This document shows, piece by piece, positions 31,826 to 44,075 of a stretch of DNA of 64,000 bases. Positions within the stretch are counted from its first letter, which is position 1. Each line of letters starts with the position of its first letter. Source of the DNA: Gautieria morchelliformis. Taxonomy: Eukaryota; Basidiomycota; Agaricomycetes; Gomphales; Gomphaceae. The notes under the pieces are model-generated. The model did no database searches and was not told the DNA's origin. It saw only the letters and a list, made by a program, of their open reading frames with translations. The stretch covers positions 62,001 to 126,000 of the forward strand of contig WHVA01000075.1 of assembly GCA_015179125.1 (NCBI GenBank), in the 5' to 3' direction. The position numbers were made by a program, and so were the translations under genes.

Positions 31826-34800
31826 CTAGGGCGCGGAAATGGGGCCAGGCTTATCAGGATAAGACTTGTGGAAATCAGAGACGAGGTCAGAGGCGTGGTC
31901 TAGTTCCGTGGCGGAAATCCACGAGGTCTCTTCGTCGGTGTTTTCATAGCCTGCCCACTTGACTAGGTACTGGAGTTGGCAGCGGTATCGTCTGTCGAGC
32001 TTGGAGTTGAGAATTTCCGAGATTTCATATTCCGGTTCTCCGTCGATAACGACTGGCGGAGGTGGAGGTTGTTCTCGATTCGGAATTGTATTCGGAACTG
32101 CGGGTTCAAGCATGGAGACATGGAATACCGGATGTACTGCGCGCATATTGTCAGGAAGTCTGAGGGTGAAAGAACGACTGCCGGCCTTAGCGATGATCTC
32201 GTAAGGACCGAGGTATTTCTCAGAGAGTTTCTCGAGGGGCGAGTGGTGCGGAAGTTTTCCGCTTTGACAAAGGCTTTGTCGCCTATCTCGAATGCCGGTT
32301 GCGGAAGGCGTTTCCGATCGGCAGAAGTTTGGTATCTCTTCTGGGCAGCTGTAATGTTCTCTCGGAGGTGCTGGTGAAGGTCGTCGAGTTCCACAACGAA
32401 ATCTCGGGCTCTTGCAGAGGCGAGGTCGCATTCGGGTGGATGGCGAGATTCGGGTGATAGCCCTTGTTGGCGTAAAAGGGGAAATTCCGGTGGTAGCGGA
32501 AGGCGCATTGTTGTAAGCAAATTCCGCGAGTGGAAGAAGGTCGGACCAATTGCTATGTTGGTAGTTGCAATAGACGCGGAGATACTGTTCAAGGGTCTGA
32601 TTAGTACGTTCCTTTGTCCGTCTCCTTCGGGGTGATAACCGGAAGTGAAGTGGAGCTTCATGTCGAGGCCTTCCGAGGTGCGGAAAAAGGAGACACGAAT
32701 TCGGATCCACGGTCGGAAGTGACATGGGAAGGTATTCCGTGCTTGGAAAAGACGTGGAGCACAAAGAGCTGTGCGAGCTGGGCGGAAGTTATGGTGTCAT
32801 AGGTCGGAATAAAGATGGACTGCTTTGTAAGGCGGTCAACGATCACTAGAATGGTATCATAGCCGGATGACTTAGGAAGTTTCTCAATGAAATCCATGGA
32901 TATCGAATTCCACGGTTGTTCCGGGATCGGAAGTTGCTTCAGGAGGCCGTAGGGTTTGTGACGTTGAGGCTTGGCTCGCATACAGGTGGTGCATGACTTG
33001 CAGTAGTCTTGGACCATCGTGCGGAGAAGGGCCAAGTATAGGTACGTCGGATTATGTCGAGGGTTTTGTTCTGGCCTTGGTGTCCTGAGAGCGGATGATC
33101 GTGGCTTTGCTGGAGCACACGAAGTCGTAGATCGTTGGTGTCCGAACTAAATCCGGGACTTGTACCGGAGAAATCCGTCGGAATCGAGGGACCATCCAGG
33201 ACTGGTGGGGTCATCGAGGTGGGATGCGGAGGTGGGGTCGGAACGGAGTGCGGAACGGATGTCGGAATGGAGAGACTCGGTGTCCATAATAATTGAGGCG
33301 CGGAGTAGCGGAAACTGCAATGCTGTGGCACGCAGGGACGATGCCAGTTGCTCAGTAGAGAATACTGGGCGGAAATTGTGCGGATTAACGCTGGCATAGT
33401 CGCTACTTCCCTCTTTTGGGTAGACGTCCCAACGTCTAGTGAGCGCGTCGGGTTTTGCTCCGAGCTTTCCGGGGCGGAAACGGATCACCATGTTGAACTG
33501 TGAGAGTATTCAGACCAGCGGACTTGACGGCGAGTCAAAATCTTAGTAGTTGCAAATACTCAAGGTTCTTATGATCCGTTACAACGTCGATCGGATAAGT
33601 TGGACCTTCGAGGTAGTGTCTCCAGATTTTGAAGGCTTCGAAAATCGCAAGTAGTTCCTTATCGTGGACTCGTAGTTGAGTTCCGGGGCGGAAAAGGTGC
33701 GGGAATGAAAGGCGATCGGATGAATTTCTCCGTCGTCGGGTGAAATGATGGAAAGAATGGCGGCTAGCGCGTAGTCAGAAGCGTCGGTTTCGAGTACAAG
33801 TTGGGCATCAGGAATCCAGAAACCGAGTATGGGAGCCGTGGTGAAGGCCGATTTGAGAGCTTCAAATGCGGAACGGCATTCCGGAGTGAAATTCCATGGG
33901 GCACCCTTCCTGGTGAGACGCGTAAGCGGAACAGTAATGTCGGAAAAATTATAAATGAAACGCCGGTAAAAGTTGGCGAAGCCAAGGAAAGACTGCACAT
34001 CCTTAACACGTCGGGGTTCCGGCCATTCTTGAATTGCCTTGACCTTGTCCTCTGCCATGGTAAGACCTGTTGGAGAGAGGATGTAGCCGAGGTATTCGAC
34101 CGTGTCGCGATGCCATTCGCATTTCTCTGCTTTTGCGTAGAGATGTGTTTGCGTAGACGGCGGAGTACTTCGCGGACATGTTCCCGATGTTTTTCCGGTG
34201 TGTCGAATAGATGAGGATGTCGTCAATGTAGACTAGAACGCATACGTCGAGGAGGTCGGAAAATACGTCGTTCATGAATCGCTGAAAAGCGGCGGGAGCG
34301 TTGGTTAGACCAAAAGGCATGACAGTCCACTCAAAGCACCGTAGCGGGTGCGGAAGGTGGTTTTCCACTCGTCACCTTCCCGGATGCGGACAAGGTGATA
34401 AGCGTGCCGGAGGTCAATTTTGGTGTAGATCTTCGCCCTGCGGGGAGTGTCGAGTAAGTCGGAAATGCGCGGAAGCGGATATTTGTCCTTTTTAGTGAGG
34501 GCATTGAGTCCGCGGAAATCGACGCAGAGGCGGAGAGATCCATCCTTCTTCTTGACGAAGAGGACCGGAGCACCGTGCGGAGACAGCGAAGGGCGGATAA
34601 AGCCCATGTTGAGATGTTCATCGACGAACTCTCGGAGAGTTAGGAGTTCACTTTGCGAAAGAGAGTAGATCGGTCCAAGGGGCGGAGATGCTCCTTCTTC
34701 CAAATCTATCTTCAAGTCGTAAGGTCGATGTTCAGCAGGTTTGTCGGCTTTGGCCTTATTGAACACGTCCGGGAAGTCACGATATTCTTCCGGAACTGAG

Positions 34801-35450
34801 CTCATGTCGACCGGAGCGGAAGTCGAGGCGGAACGAGCCTTGACTGAAGCCGAATCGGAGAGGTGAAGCTGGAAAACGGTCGTATCATCTTGCCGTTGCA
34901 ATACGCGGAAAGCGGTGGCGGAAACGAGCGCAATTCGAGGGGCTTCGAGGGGCGGAGGTGCTAAAGCGGGACCGGAGTGCGGAACTGAATCCACGAGCGG
35001 AGTTGCAGAAGAGGCCTGAGCCATCTTTGCAGAAGACGTCGGAATAGACGGAAGTTGATCCGGGGTACGGAACTGTATTTGACCCAATGCCCAGTTAATC
35101 GACGGATTATATCGGGTGAGCCAATTGTGTCCTAGTACAACGGAACAGCTAGCATCTAGCGGAGTAACGTAAAAGTAACTTCATGGTTGTCCCCAGTAGC
35201 GAAACGGATAGACAGATCCACAACTTGGGAAATTCCCGTGTTGGAAGACCCGTCGAAAAGGCGGAGCGGAATAGTCGGAATGTTGCGGGTCGGAAGTTTA
35301 TGTTTCAAAACAAAGTCGGAATCGAGGAAACAATGAGTCGAACCGGAGTCGACCAATGCTGTAAACGGGGGTGCGGAAATGGTGTCGGAAGTGAGCGGAA
35401 CAGAGAGAGAGTCGGAGGACGAAAGAGCGGATGCGTTGAGTTTAACCTCG
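31826..35450 (-). mobile_element. Chromo-3 pol region: protease, RT, RNase H, integrase, chromodomain
   Basis: Minus strand. A protease DSGSTH motif lies near 35350. RT with [16 protein letters not shown] (near 34550) and a YIDDILIY box (near 34230) follows. RNase H covers about 33650-33850. Integrase zinc region lies near 33100, with its core at about 32600-32900. A chromodomain with YLVKWAGYE lies near 31950. A chromovirus more distant from Chromo-1 and Chromo-2 than those are from each other. Confidence 0.85.
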
Positions 35451-35499
35451 TTTGTCGCACGAATGGGGTCAACACAGCCCTCAGCTCGTGCGGAGGCCG

Positions 35500-36935
35500 G
35501 AGGACTGCTGACTATTTTTTTGAATCCGCAGCGGGAACCGCTTCGGATTTCTCTTCCGTCTTTGCTGCGCGGCCCTTGGCCTTAGCAGCGGAGGCGGAAG
35601 CGCGAGTGCAGTCGCGAGCGACGTGACCTCCTTTGCCGCAGAAGAGGCAAAGGTTGTTGTCCATGCGACGCTGGCGTTCTACAGGGGTTAGTTTTCCGTC
35701 CTTCCCAAGTTTGTCGGAAAGATCCGGGGTCTCTTCCGGGCGTTGGTGTTAGAACCAGAGGCCTGGTTGTTCGAGGGGTGTTGTTGTTGTTCCGGTTGCC
35801 GGAGTTGGATCCGGAACTGTTGTTGTTGTTGTTTCCGGAGTTGGTGTTTCCGGAATTGGTCTTCTTCTTGTCTTTATCAGACTTCTTGTCGGAAGACTTG
35901 TCGTTCTTGCTCTGGGCGGAAGTTTCACGAGCAATCTCGGAGTGTCTTTCCCAGTAGCGCGAATCGATGGATTGGGCGAGGTTGCGGAGGTCGGTAAGGG
36001 TGGCGGGTTTTCCGACGCGGGCAATTTCATCCTTGATGCGGGATGGCAAGCCCATGTAAAACTGGTGTCGGAGTGCGGCTTCTCCCCATTGGACTCGAGG
36101 AGCGAGCTGCTGAAACGTGACGATATATTTAGCTATCTTATGAGTGTCTTTCATGCGAAGCTTATCGAGTTCGTTTTCCGCATCGGCTTCCATATCAAAT
36201 GGTCCGAAGTTGCTGCGGAGTTCGGAAATGAAATTGGGGTAATCGTCGGCCCAGTCGACGAGAGCGAACGGATCCATGAGGGCGGGTTCGAAATAGTCGA
36301 GCGCCGTGCCTCGGAGATGGGAAAGGGCATAATTGACCTTTCGTTCGTCGTCGGGAAAGGCGTCGGGACGATCACGGAAATTGAGTTGAAGCTGAACCAG
36401 AAATGGCTGGAGCTTCTTGGGGTCGGAACCGTCGAACTGATCTGGTTCGCGGACCTTTGTCTTGGGGTGTGGTGGTGCTTGGGCCGGGCGCTGGAGTTGT
36501 CCGGCTAGCATGGCGATGGCTTGTGCAAGATCCGGAACTGGCACGGGCGGAACTGGGTTGGCGGGAATCTGAGGTGGAATTGGAGGTGGAGGACCGCCTG
36601 GGGGACCGCCGGTGGGCCGCCATGAGGGCCGCCTGGAGGGCCGCCTGGAGGTGGTCCTGGTGGAGGTGGTGGTGGTGGGCTGGGCGTCGGAATGATGCTG
36701 CTGTTTGTTCGCCGCTGCTACTCGTTGAATTCCCGTCGTAGTCGGGATTTTCGTCGGGATTAGCGTCGGGAACTTCTTCGAATCGTTGCGGAAAAGCATC
36801 GGAAAGCTCATCGTCGGCACGAGAGCTGCTGGAGGGTTCCGCGTGCCTTGGTGCTGCGGATCTAAGACTGCCAAAATAAGAGAGAGCTTCAACAGCTCCT
36901 GCTCGAGCTGAAGTAGCTGTGGTACGAGGAGGCAT
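35500..36935 (-). mobile_element. Chromo-3 gag region
   Basis: Minus strand from an ATG at 36935. A Ser/Pro-rich N-terminus is followed by a retrotransposon gag core (VREPDQFDGSDPKKLQPFL; ALDYFEP) and a low-complexity Asn/Ser/Gly tract near 35800. A CCHC knuckle-like C-x2-C-x4-H-x4-C region lies near 35640. Confidence 0.8.
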
Positions 36936-36968
36936 AGTGATAGTTATCGGGTGGGAATCAGATAATAC

Positions 36969-37649
36969 TGTTACGTATCGAGATTTCCACTAAGTCGGAA
37001 CTGGAAAGGACAGCGGCTTCAACTTATAGGTTGCGCCCCCAATGAACTATCGTCCTAGGTATTTCGGAAATGAGTCGGAAGTTGGAAAGTACTGAGCCAA
37101 AGGTTTGGTCGGAACTTGAGGCGGAACTGAGGCGGAAAGCGGAAGACGGAGAGACTGAGATCTTGCTAGACTCGCTGTGCTAAGAACAGGAGATGGAGCG
37201 AAGGAAATCAAGTATCGAAGGTGATTATCTGATTTCAGAATAACAGACATACATGAGGGGGTTTTTATACAAAGTGCAGAGCAACAAGTAATGGTGTTGT
37301 ACTAAGCAAATTCCGGAGGAAGCGGAAGTCGAGTACAATGTGTGGGAACTAACTAATTGGGAACAATGGGACTACAAGGGGGGTTCAGGGTAAGGTAGAA
37401 CAATGGCAAAGAACAAGGGGTCGGGAAAACATATCTGACAACGAACTACAAGGGTGACCGGATATATGGTTTGATGGATGGCGAGGTGGGTCCGGTGGGT
37501 CCGAGTAATAGAGTCGAAAGAACAAGGGAAATGTACAAGGGGCGGAATGTCGGAAATGTCGGAGGGGCGGAACGTTGTGCGGAACTATTGGAGGGGCGGA
37601 AGGAGTGGCGGAACTGAGGGTCGGAAGTCGGAAATGAACGGTCGTAACA
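36969..37649 (-). repeat. LTR C, 5' LTR of Chromo-3
   Basis: 681 bp, partner of 29633-30317. It abuts LTR B sequence on its right side without a target duplication. Confidence 0.88.
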
Positions 37650-38661
37650 GCACCTTGGTATCCCCATTTTCCCTTTCGCTACTCCTCCTCACTGTTTGCT
37701 CGGCTTCGCCCTCCACCTCGACCTCTCCTCCCCTATGTCACCTCTGTTCGCCCTTCCTTGCATTTCGCCGAACGGCTATTCACTGCTCGCATCATTCGCC
37801 AGCAGGCACACCATCAAATACGATCGATACCATTCACCCGGCATGATGGTTCATCATTAACCCCATCATCTTCTTAATCCAACCCCATTGGGCGTTCGTA
37901 TGGTCAAAGTGTGTTCGCAGGGCATCCCTCCCATAGGTCGTGCGGAATCAACCCAGTAGACCAAGAGCCCGTGCAGGGTAGCATGTATGTGGGTCCCAAG
38001 ACATGGTTTTGTCCATAAGTGCCTTCGCCACCTTTACTCTCCGTCGTTTCATGTTCCCCCTCTTTTCACATTCTATTGTATGTTTATTTCATCTATGCTG
38101 TATCATGACTGCGCACCCCTATCCAACCCTGACTTGTGACGGCCTCTTTCCTATTCGCCGATACCTTACGAGCATTGGATATAAATAGTTTACATTCACA
38201 TGTATATTCCCCAGTTCAATTATCATACGTCGTTTATCTTGTGCAGCTTTGACCTCGCCGTGGTCATCATCCTAAGCCTTCTCTTGGAGATTCCCATCTT
38301 CGACTAGCAAAGCACTTAGGCATCACTGGTGAGTTCTCATACTTCATCTTCGTTACCTTAGCCTTCGAACCATTTTCTGTGCTGTTGGCGAAGGGCTCCA
38401 AAGGAGCACCTTCACCAGCGAAGGGATTGTCGAGACTTAGACAGCCCTTCCGTGAGACCTTGCACGTTACATCGCCAAGAGTCACGGGCTATTTCGCTAC
38501 AACTGTAGATAGGGTGAGCCCCGTTTAGGCAAACCCTCTTATCTTGTGAATATTCATTGGTTCACCTATTCGCCAAATGGCATACTTATTCGCACAAGTT
38601 AATCGGGCATTCGCTGTGTTCACTAATACACGATATTAACGCTTGAAAACCAATCTTGACA
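37650..38661 (+). repeat. LTR B, truncated copy
   Basis: Matches about 39797-40814 of the full copy; the first quarter is missing where Chromo-3 begins. It ends CTTGACA at 38661, next to gag relic sequence. It contains a TATAAATAG box near 38178, a likely LTR promoter. Confidence 0.8.
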
Positions 38662-38841
38662 CCAGCCTTAAGTAGCTGTTTGCACCGTTCCAAAGCTGTT
38701 GGACTAGGTGGAACTCGGTTATATCAGGTAGCCTAGTCGCTAGTGATCGTAAGTGTCGTATGAATTCTCTTACAGTCTTCTTTCCCTGAGATGCCTCATA
38801 AAATTTAGAGTGCATTTGCTGTCTAAATCTTGCAGGGAAAC

Positions 38842-39331
38842 TGTAAGGGCAACCCTGGCTGGTTGTGGAGATCACACTACCACACAACTGACAAGGGGAA
38901 ATCCAAAGTATGTATAAATGAACAGAGTATACAAGAGAGGGGATTCTCACCTGACAAGGGGAAATCCAAAGAGAAAACTCTAAGGACCCCCAATGTCAGC
39001 GAGCCCATATTATACTACGCTGCGCAGCCAGGGACAACACTTGGCACCCGCCATCAACCCTGCATCCTCATGACCTCCCTGACCCTTGATCGACCTTTGA
39101 TGCCACCTATTACGCAAGTTGCTTGATTTCCGACACTGTTCCGAGAGTGGAAGTCGGAAATTGGAGTGGAACTGGCAAGGCGAACAGAACTGGTGGAAGT
39201 TCTCCCAGAAGCGGAATCATTTCCGAAAGCGAAGGCGGAGATGGAATCGGAACTGGAAGCGGAGTCAGAAATGGAGTCGGAACTGGGTGTGGTGTCGGAA
39301 CTGGAAATGGAAAACAGGGTGTCCCCTGACA
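38842..39331 (+). repeat. solo LTR A
   Basis: 490 bp, TGTAAGGGC...CCCTGACA, with a perfect 5-bp target duplication gaaac (38837-38841, 39332-39336). CGGAA/TTCCG words (8 by hand count) all fall in its second half. Confidence 0.92.
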
Positions 39332-39539
39332 GAAACAGAAATCAAATAATTCCTTTCCCAGGGACTCCACCGTGTATGAATTTACTTGTGGAGCGACGAA
39401 AGTCATGAAGTATTTTGCCGCTTTTCCCTTCATGAATTTCTTCATATGTCTCACGCAGAATCTTCGAGGGAAATTGGTCATTTCAAACCAATTGTTGACC
39501 TCAAAAGTCCATTGCTCGAAAGCATCAAAATCAGCGGAG

Positions 39540-40814
39540 TGTCATGACGCGTTTATCTCTCATACTCAGAAGCTTAATTTTCCTATTTTCTCACCCCACC
39601 TTCGTGTTCGTTCCGATCACCATTGTTATGTTCGGTAACCAACTCTCGCTGTTCGCGCCAACTACCATAGCCACGCCGCCAAATGCACAGTCGACGTCCT
39701 GGGACTGATTCGGCAGTCAGCACTGGGCCTACCACCTCCTCTGCTCAACCCTCTCCCGATGGTGTTCGAATAGTTGGATTGCCATGACCTGTGCATTTCC
39801 AGCACCTTGGTACCCCCATTTTCCCTTTCGCTACTCCTCCTCAGTGTTCGCTCGGTTTCTCCCTCCACCTCGACCTCTCCTCCCCTATGTCACCCCTTTT
39901 TTCCCTTCCTTGCATTTCGCCGAACGGATATTCGCTGCTCGCATCATTCGCCAGCAGGCACACCATCAAAAACACGATCAATACCGTTCACTCGGCATGA
40001 TGGTTCATCATTAACCCCATCGCCTTCTTAATCCAACCCCATTGGGCGTTCGTATGGTCAAAGCATGTTCGCAGGACACACCCTCCATAGGCCGTGCGGA
40101 ATCAACCCAGTAGACCAAGGGTCCATGCAGGGTAGCATGTATGCGGGTCCCAAGACATGGTTTTGTCCATAAGTGCCTTCGCCACCTGTACTCTCTGTCG
40201 TTTCATATTTTCCCTCTTCCCGCATTCTATTGTATGTTTATTTCATCTATGTTGTATCATGGCTGCGCACCCCTATCCAACCCCGACTTGTAACGGTCTC
40301 TTTCCTATTCGCTGTTACCTTACGAGCATTCGATATAAGTAGTTTACATTCGCATGTATATTCCCCAGTTCAATTATCATACGTCGTCCATCTTGTGCAA
40401 ACTTGACCTCGCTGTGATCATCGTCTTGAGCCTCTCCTCGAAGATTTCTATCTTCGACCAGCCAAGGACTTAGGCATCACTGGTGAGTTCTCATACTTCG
40501 TCTTCATTACCTTAGCCTTCGAACTACTTTCTGCGCTGTTGGCGAAGGGCTCCGAAGGAGCACCTTCGCCAGCGAAGGGACCGTCAAAACTTAGACAGCC
40601 CTTCCGCGATATCTTGCACGTTACGTCGTCAAGTGCTGCGAGCTGTTTCGCTACGACTGTAGACAGGGTGAGCCCCGTTCGGGCAACCCCTTTGTTTCGT
40701 GAACATTCATCGGTTCACTTATTTGCCGAACGGCATACTTATTCGCACAAGTTATTCGGGCATTCGTTGTGTTCACTAATACACGATATTAACGCCTAAA
40801 AACCAATCTTGACA
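39540..40814 (+). repeat. solo LTR B, full length
   Basis: 1275 bp with TGTCATGAC...CTTGACA ends and a perfect 5-bp target duplication cggag (39535-39539, 40815-40819). It holds a TATAAGTAG box near 40335 and 14 TTCGC/GCGAA words by hand count, against about 2.5 expected. No coding region. Confidence 0.9.
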
Positions 40815-41333
40815 CGGAGCCATCGTACGGGTCCGGCTCGGAGATTTTCACACTTGAGGTTTCCTTGATTCGAAGCTTCAACCTTTTCTTGTAAGCCTTT
40901 TTCTTTCGATTCGACCTATATTTTGCCATTGAGTCGCTTGTAGAGCTCTCTTTGGAATCCTCTGAGTCGATGTCGAGGTCCTTCCGATGATTGGCTTTCT
41001 TCAGTAGCGTCTGCACTAGGTAACCATCTTTGGGGATCTGCGTGGTCACTAGCGGGTAAGATGCAAGGGGCATAGTTGCCTTGATATTTCCCCCTGGCTT
41101 CATGTGCCGTAGCTGATATACTCCAGGCAGGATAGCCATCGTTTTTCTCTGACAATTGTCTCTGGCAGGTAATGGATCGCCCTTATCACGACGGTCGTTC
41201 AGTGCGTGATGTAAGTTTAACGCGATTTGGCTGTCCATTATGCTCACATTGACCGATGATCGTTCCTCGAAGGTTTCTTCGGGGGTAGAGTCCGCCCTCC
41301 ACTTTTCCATTTCCTTGGCCATGAGACGCTTCC

Positions 41334-41811
41334 TGTAAGGGCAACCCTGGCTGGTTGTGGAGATCACACTACCACACAACTGACAAGGGGAAATCCAAAG
41401 TATGTATAAATGAACAGAGTATACAAGAGAGGGGATTCTCACCTGACAAGGGGAAATCCAAAGAGAAAACTCTAAGGACCCCCAATGTCAGCGAGCCCGT
41501 ATTATACTACGCTGCGCAGCCAGGGACAACACTTGGCACCTGCCATCAACCCTGCATCTCCCTGACCACCCTGGCCCTTGATCGACCCTTGATGCCACCT
41601 ATTACGCGAGTCGCTTGATTTCCGACACTGTTCCGAGAGTGGAAGTTGGAAATTGGAGTGGAACTGGCAAGGCGAACAGAACTGGTGGAAGTTCTCCCAG
41701 AAGCGGAATCATTTCCGAAAGCGGAGGCAGAGATGGAATCGGAACTGGAAGCGGAGTCGGAACTGGGTGTGGTGTCGGAACTGGAAATGGAAAACAGGGT
41801 GTCCCCTGACA
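41334..41811 (+). repeat. solo LTR A
   Basis: 478 bp with a perfect 5-bp target duplication cttcc (41329-41333, 41812-41816). Very similar to 38842-39331, so both are recent. Confidence 0.92.
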
Positions 41812-42788
41812 CTTCCGGCTCCTGGATGCGGATATGGAGGGTGAGCCGTCTGCTGCGCTAGGCTTAGACGGCGAGGACAACCGTTGACTTATTTGAGGTA
41901 GTCCCGCCACTAGGTCAGCACGTTGTTTTATCATTTCACACAAGGATTTAGAGTCCATGTTATCAAGAATGTCTAACATAACTGTTCTGTAGACATCCTG
42001 TTCGTTGGTATGGCTCTTCCGTTCTGCACGACGCCTTGACTTTCCTCTCGCCGCGTCCCTGACCCAGCTCTCCGGTATAGCACCAAACGGGTCCTCAGAG
42101 CCATCGTAGTCAGACCAAGACCAGAGGGGCGATGAGGTGCGTCCCTTCACCTTTCCCCCCTCTTCCTCGGCTGAATTTTCTTTGGAAAACCAGCCAGGGA
42201 AGAACAACGACTCGTTGTTGGCGCTATCCTTCACTGGGGACATGCTTCCGCTAGAGCGATCGCTGTCGCCCGCGGAGCCGTTCTCAGCGACCGACGTGTC
42301 GTCGTTCACGCCCGGCAGTGTGTAGGGTGGGGTTCTCTCGGATCCATTGTCAGCTCCTTCCGCTATGCGGGGGCGACTAAGCGTGCGTCCAACGCTGTAG
42401 GCGTGAGCACTGCTTGCAGCTCCAGCTTCTACCTCGAGAGGGAGCGAGCTGTCCTTGACCGAGTCAAGGACCGTTCTAGAGGGGCCCATAATTGGCACAC
42501 CCTCTCTTCCGACATCGTCGGGGACAGGTGAGGAGGACCGACTTACCGATGTGAGTGGGCTTATCTCCATTGTTTTAGGGTCGCTCGAAGTGTCTACGAC
42601 GTCCTGCGGGGTCATCCCACTGTTCGATGGTACCATGTGATGGTGGGGGGCTTCTGAGTAGCTTTTCCCAGAGCGTGTCACCATGATTCTGTCTTCCGGT
42701 AAGTTGTGTTAGAAGAAAAGGGAATAAAAAGAAAAATAACTTGAATTTTAATACTCAACAGCGGGTGATCAGTTCGTGTCAAGTTCAT

Positions 42789-43308
42789 TGTTGACGGTGA
42801 GTAGGTTAAAAAATGTGACGACTTTAGAGTCGGAGCTCGAAGTGAACGCGACAGACTGAGGGACTGAGTTCTTTAGGATGGAGGAACTCGATATAACCAG
42901 TCTTTGTCAACGATAGATATGGGGGTACTAGGAGTCTCAAGTATTTACAGGATAATCGGTCTCAACTTATATATGTCTTTCTCGTTCTATATTTGGCTCG
43001 GTCGGGGTCTGTAAGGTGTCGGCGTTAGTAAGCTCGCCCGGTTCCTTACAGCGAGCCAGGCACCGATGTCCAGCGCCAATGAGACAGACGCCGCGGCGAT
43101 TGTGGCAGGAGAAGGCAGCGGGGCGGGTGGCTGGAAGCGTCGTGGGCGGGTGGCATATCGTTGGTGGTGGTGGTGTTAATCTTCTGGCGCGCATCAACGC
43201 GACTCTAATGTTCCCACGACCGATATCGATATCTTTTGTTGAGACCGGCATGGCCCGAACAGACCCAAAAACCCCAGCAAAAATAGTCTAGTAGACTAGA
43301 CTGTTACA
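42789..43308 (-). repeat. probable 5' LTR of the gag relic
   Basis: It lies just upstream (minus sense) of the gag relic and has TGTAACA...GTCAACA ends in that sense. It carries a tctagtagactaga palindrome near its outer end. No second copy in the window, so the assignment rests on position and ends only. Confidence 0.4.
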
Positions 43309-44075
43309 TGCTATTGTGAGCAAGGGTTCTGCCGAGCGCACGCCGGCCTCCTCTGGTCTTCTAATCGTGAAGAATCAAGGACTAGGTTCGAGTCTAGTGG
43401 AACTCGCCACGCAGTAGCGAGCTAGTAGATCATGTGATCGTCGTGATCATTGCAGGACTCGCCCATCCCATATCTTTTCGTGTTTTCTGAGGCGTCCTGA
43501 GGAAGTCCATATGCAGTCTGGACTTGTAGCTGGAGTCAGAAGGGTGCGTGCATCTGATGAACCGAGCCTACGTCGCGCAGTCGCACCTCAGATCATCGAA
43601 GAGTGTTGCAGGGTCCCATGGACTTGAATGATGTAGGTCTCAAGGGACATAGCTGAAGAGGGGATTGTCTTTGCTGTCATGGTGCAGAAATTGCTCCGAG
43701 GCCTAATATGAGATGCTTTCCAGGTTGTGTTATGACCGCCACCGACAGCGACAGAAACCACATACGTCATCCAGCATACGAATCGCATCCCCGGGGGTTT
43801 CATACGTTGGATAACTGACGATTCTACGCTAACAGCAAATGAAAATACCGGAAATCAACACATGGTTTTTTTAAACTTAATCCCTCGCAGCTCTCACCTC
43901 ATATTGGAATGTAGTAGTCTTTCCCAGGCGTTGCGGATAGCAAGGTTGGTATAAGATAGGCCACCGTTTTAAATTGTGTGTTTGATGGCTTGTCTATACC
44001 GTGTATTAATGGTCATCAGCAGGGCACCCTTTTTTTTTGTGTGTTTGTTCTATCTATCCCATATTTCTCGGTCTC
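43309..44075. other. intergenic, no recognised gene
   Basis: A tRNA-like stretch near 43326-43410 was examined and rejected. An open minus frame at about 43588-43803 has no motif. A T-run near 44030 (A-run in minus sense) may be the tail of the LINE fragment. Confidence 0.35.

Larger units (their letters stand above)
29633..37649 (-). mobile_element. Chromo-3: Ty3/gypsy chromovirus fossil (LTR C) with an antisense accessory ORF
   Basis: LTRs at 29633-30317 and 36969-37649, both TGTTACG...CGTAACA, a few percent apart by eye. gag-pol is on the minus strand. A polypurine tract (plus-strand TCTCCCTTCT, 30320-30330) beside the left LTR makes that the 3' LTR. Between pol and the 3' LTR lies a plus-strand ORF (30440-31615) not normally found in Ty3 elements. 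The outline is whole; gag-pol is broken in several places. The 5-bp flanks (acatg, gcacc) do not match, and the left flank is gene sequence while the right flank is LTR B. The whole element is extremely rich in CGGAA/TTCCG. Confidence 0.87.
38662..43308 (-). mobile_element. Ty3-type gag relic with probable 5' LTR, cut by three solo LTRs
   Basis: Minus-strand relic. A probable 5' LTR lies at 42789-43308, an N-terminal Ser-rich gag part begins at 42684 (MVTRSGKSYSEAPH), and gag core segments lie at 40815-41328 (EPDPYDGS), 39337-39534 and 38662-38836 (GKKTVREFIRHL; WNGANSYLRL). These match the gag of basidiomycete Ty3 elements. It is interrupted by solo LTR A at 41334 and 38842 and solo LTR B at 39540, each with a perfect 5-bp target duplication. 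It is truncated on the left, so pol is absent. The oldest layer of this nest; broken. Confidence 0.72.

Noticed and set aside
35743-36030. Cys/Asn/Ser low-complexity peptides near the Chromo-3 gag end
   Set aside because: Shadow frames of a simple trinucleotide-like tract in gag.
39540-40814. Possible complete short element (TRIM or LARD) instead of a solo LTR
   Set aside because: No internal LTR pair, primer site or polypurine tract seen; the same unit occurs alone at four places with 5-bp duplications where checkable, which fits a long solo LTR.
43326-43410. tRNA-Arg(UCU)-like stretch with acceptor pairing, a CTTCTAA loop and GGTTCGAGTCT B-box
   Set aside because: The T-stem pairs only with an 8-nt loop, position 8 is not T, the anticodon stem is weak without assuming a small intron, and the A-box is poor. 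At best a decayed tRNA-like sequence.
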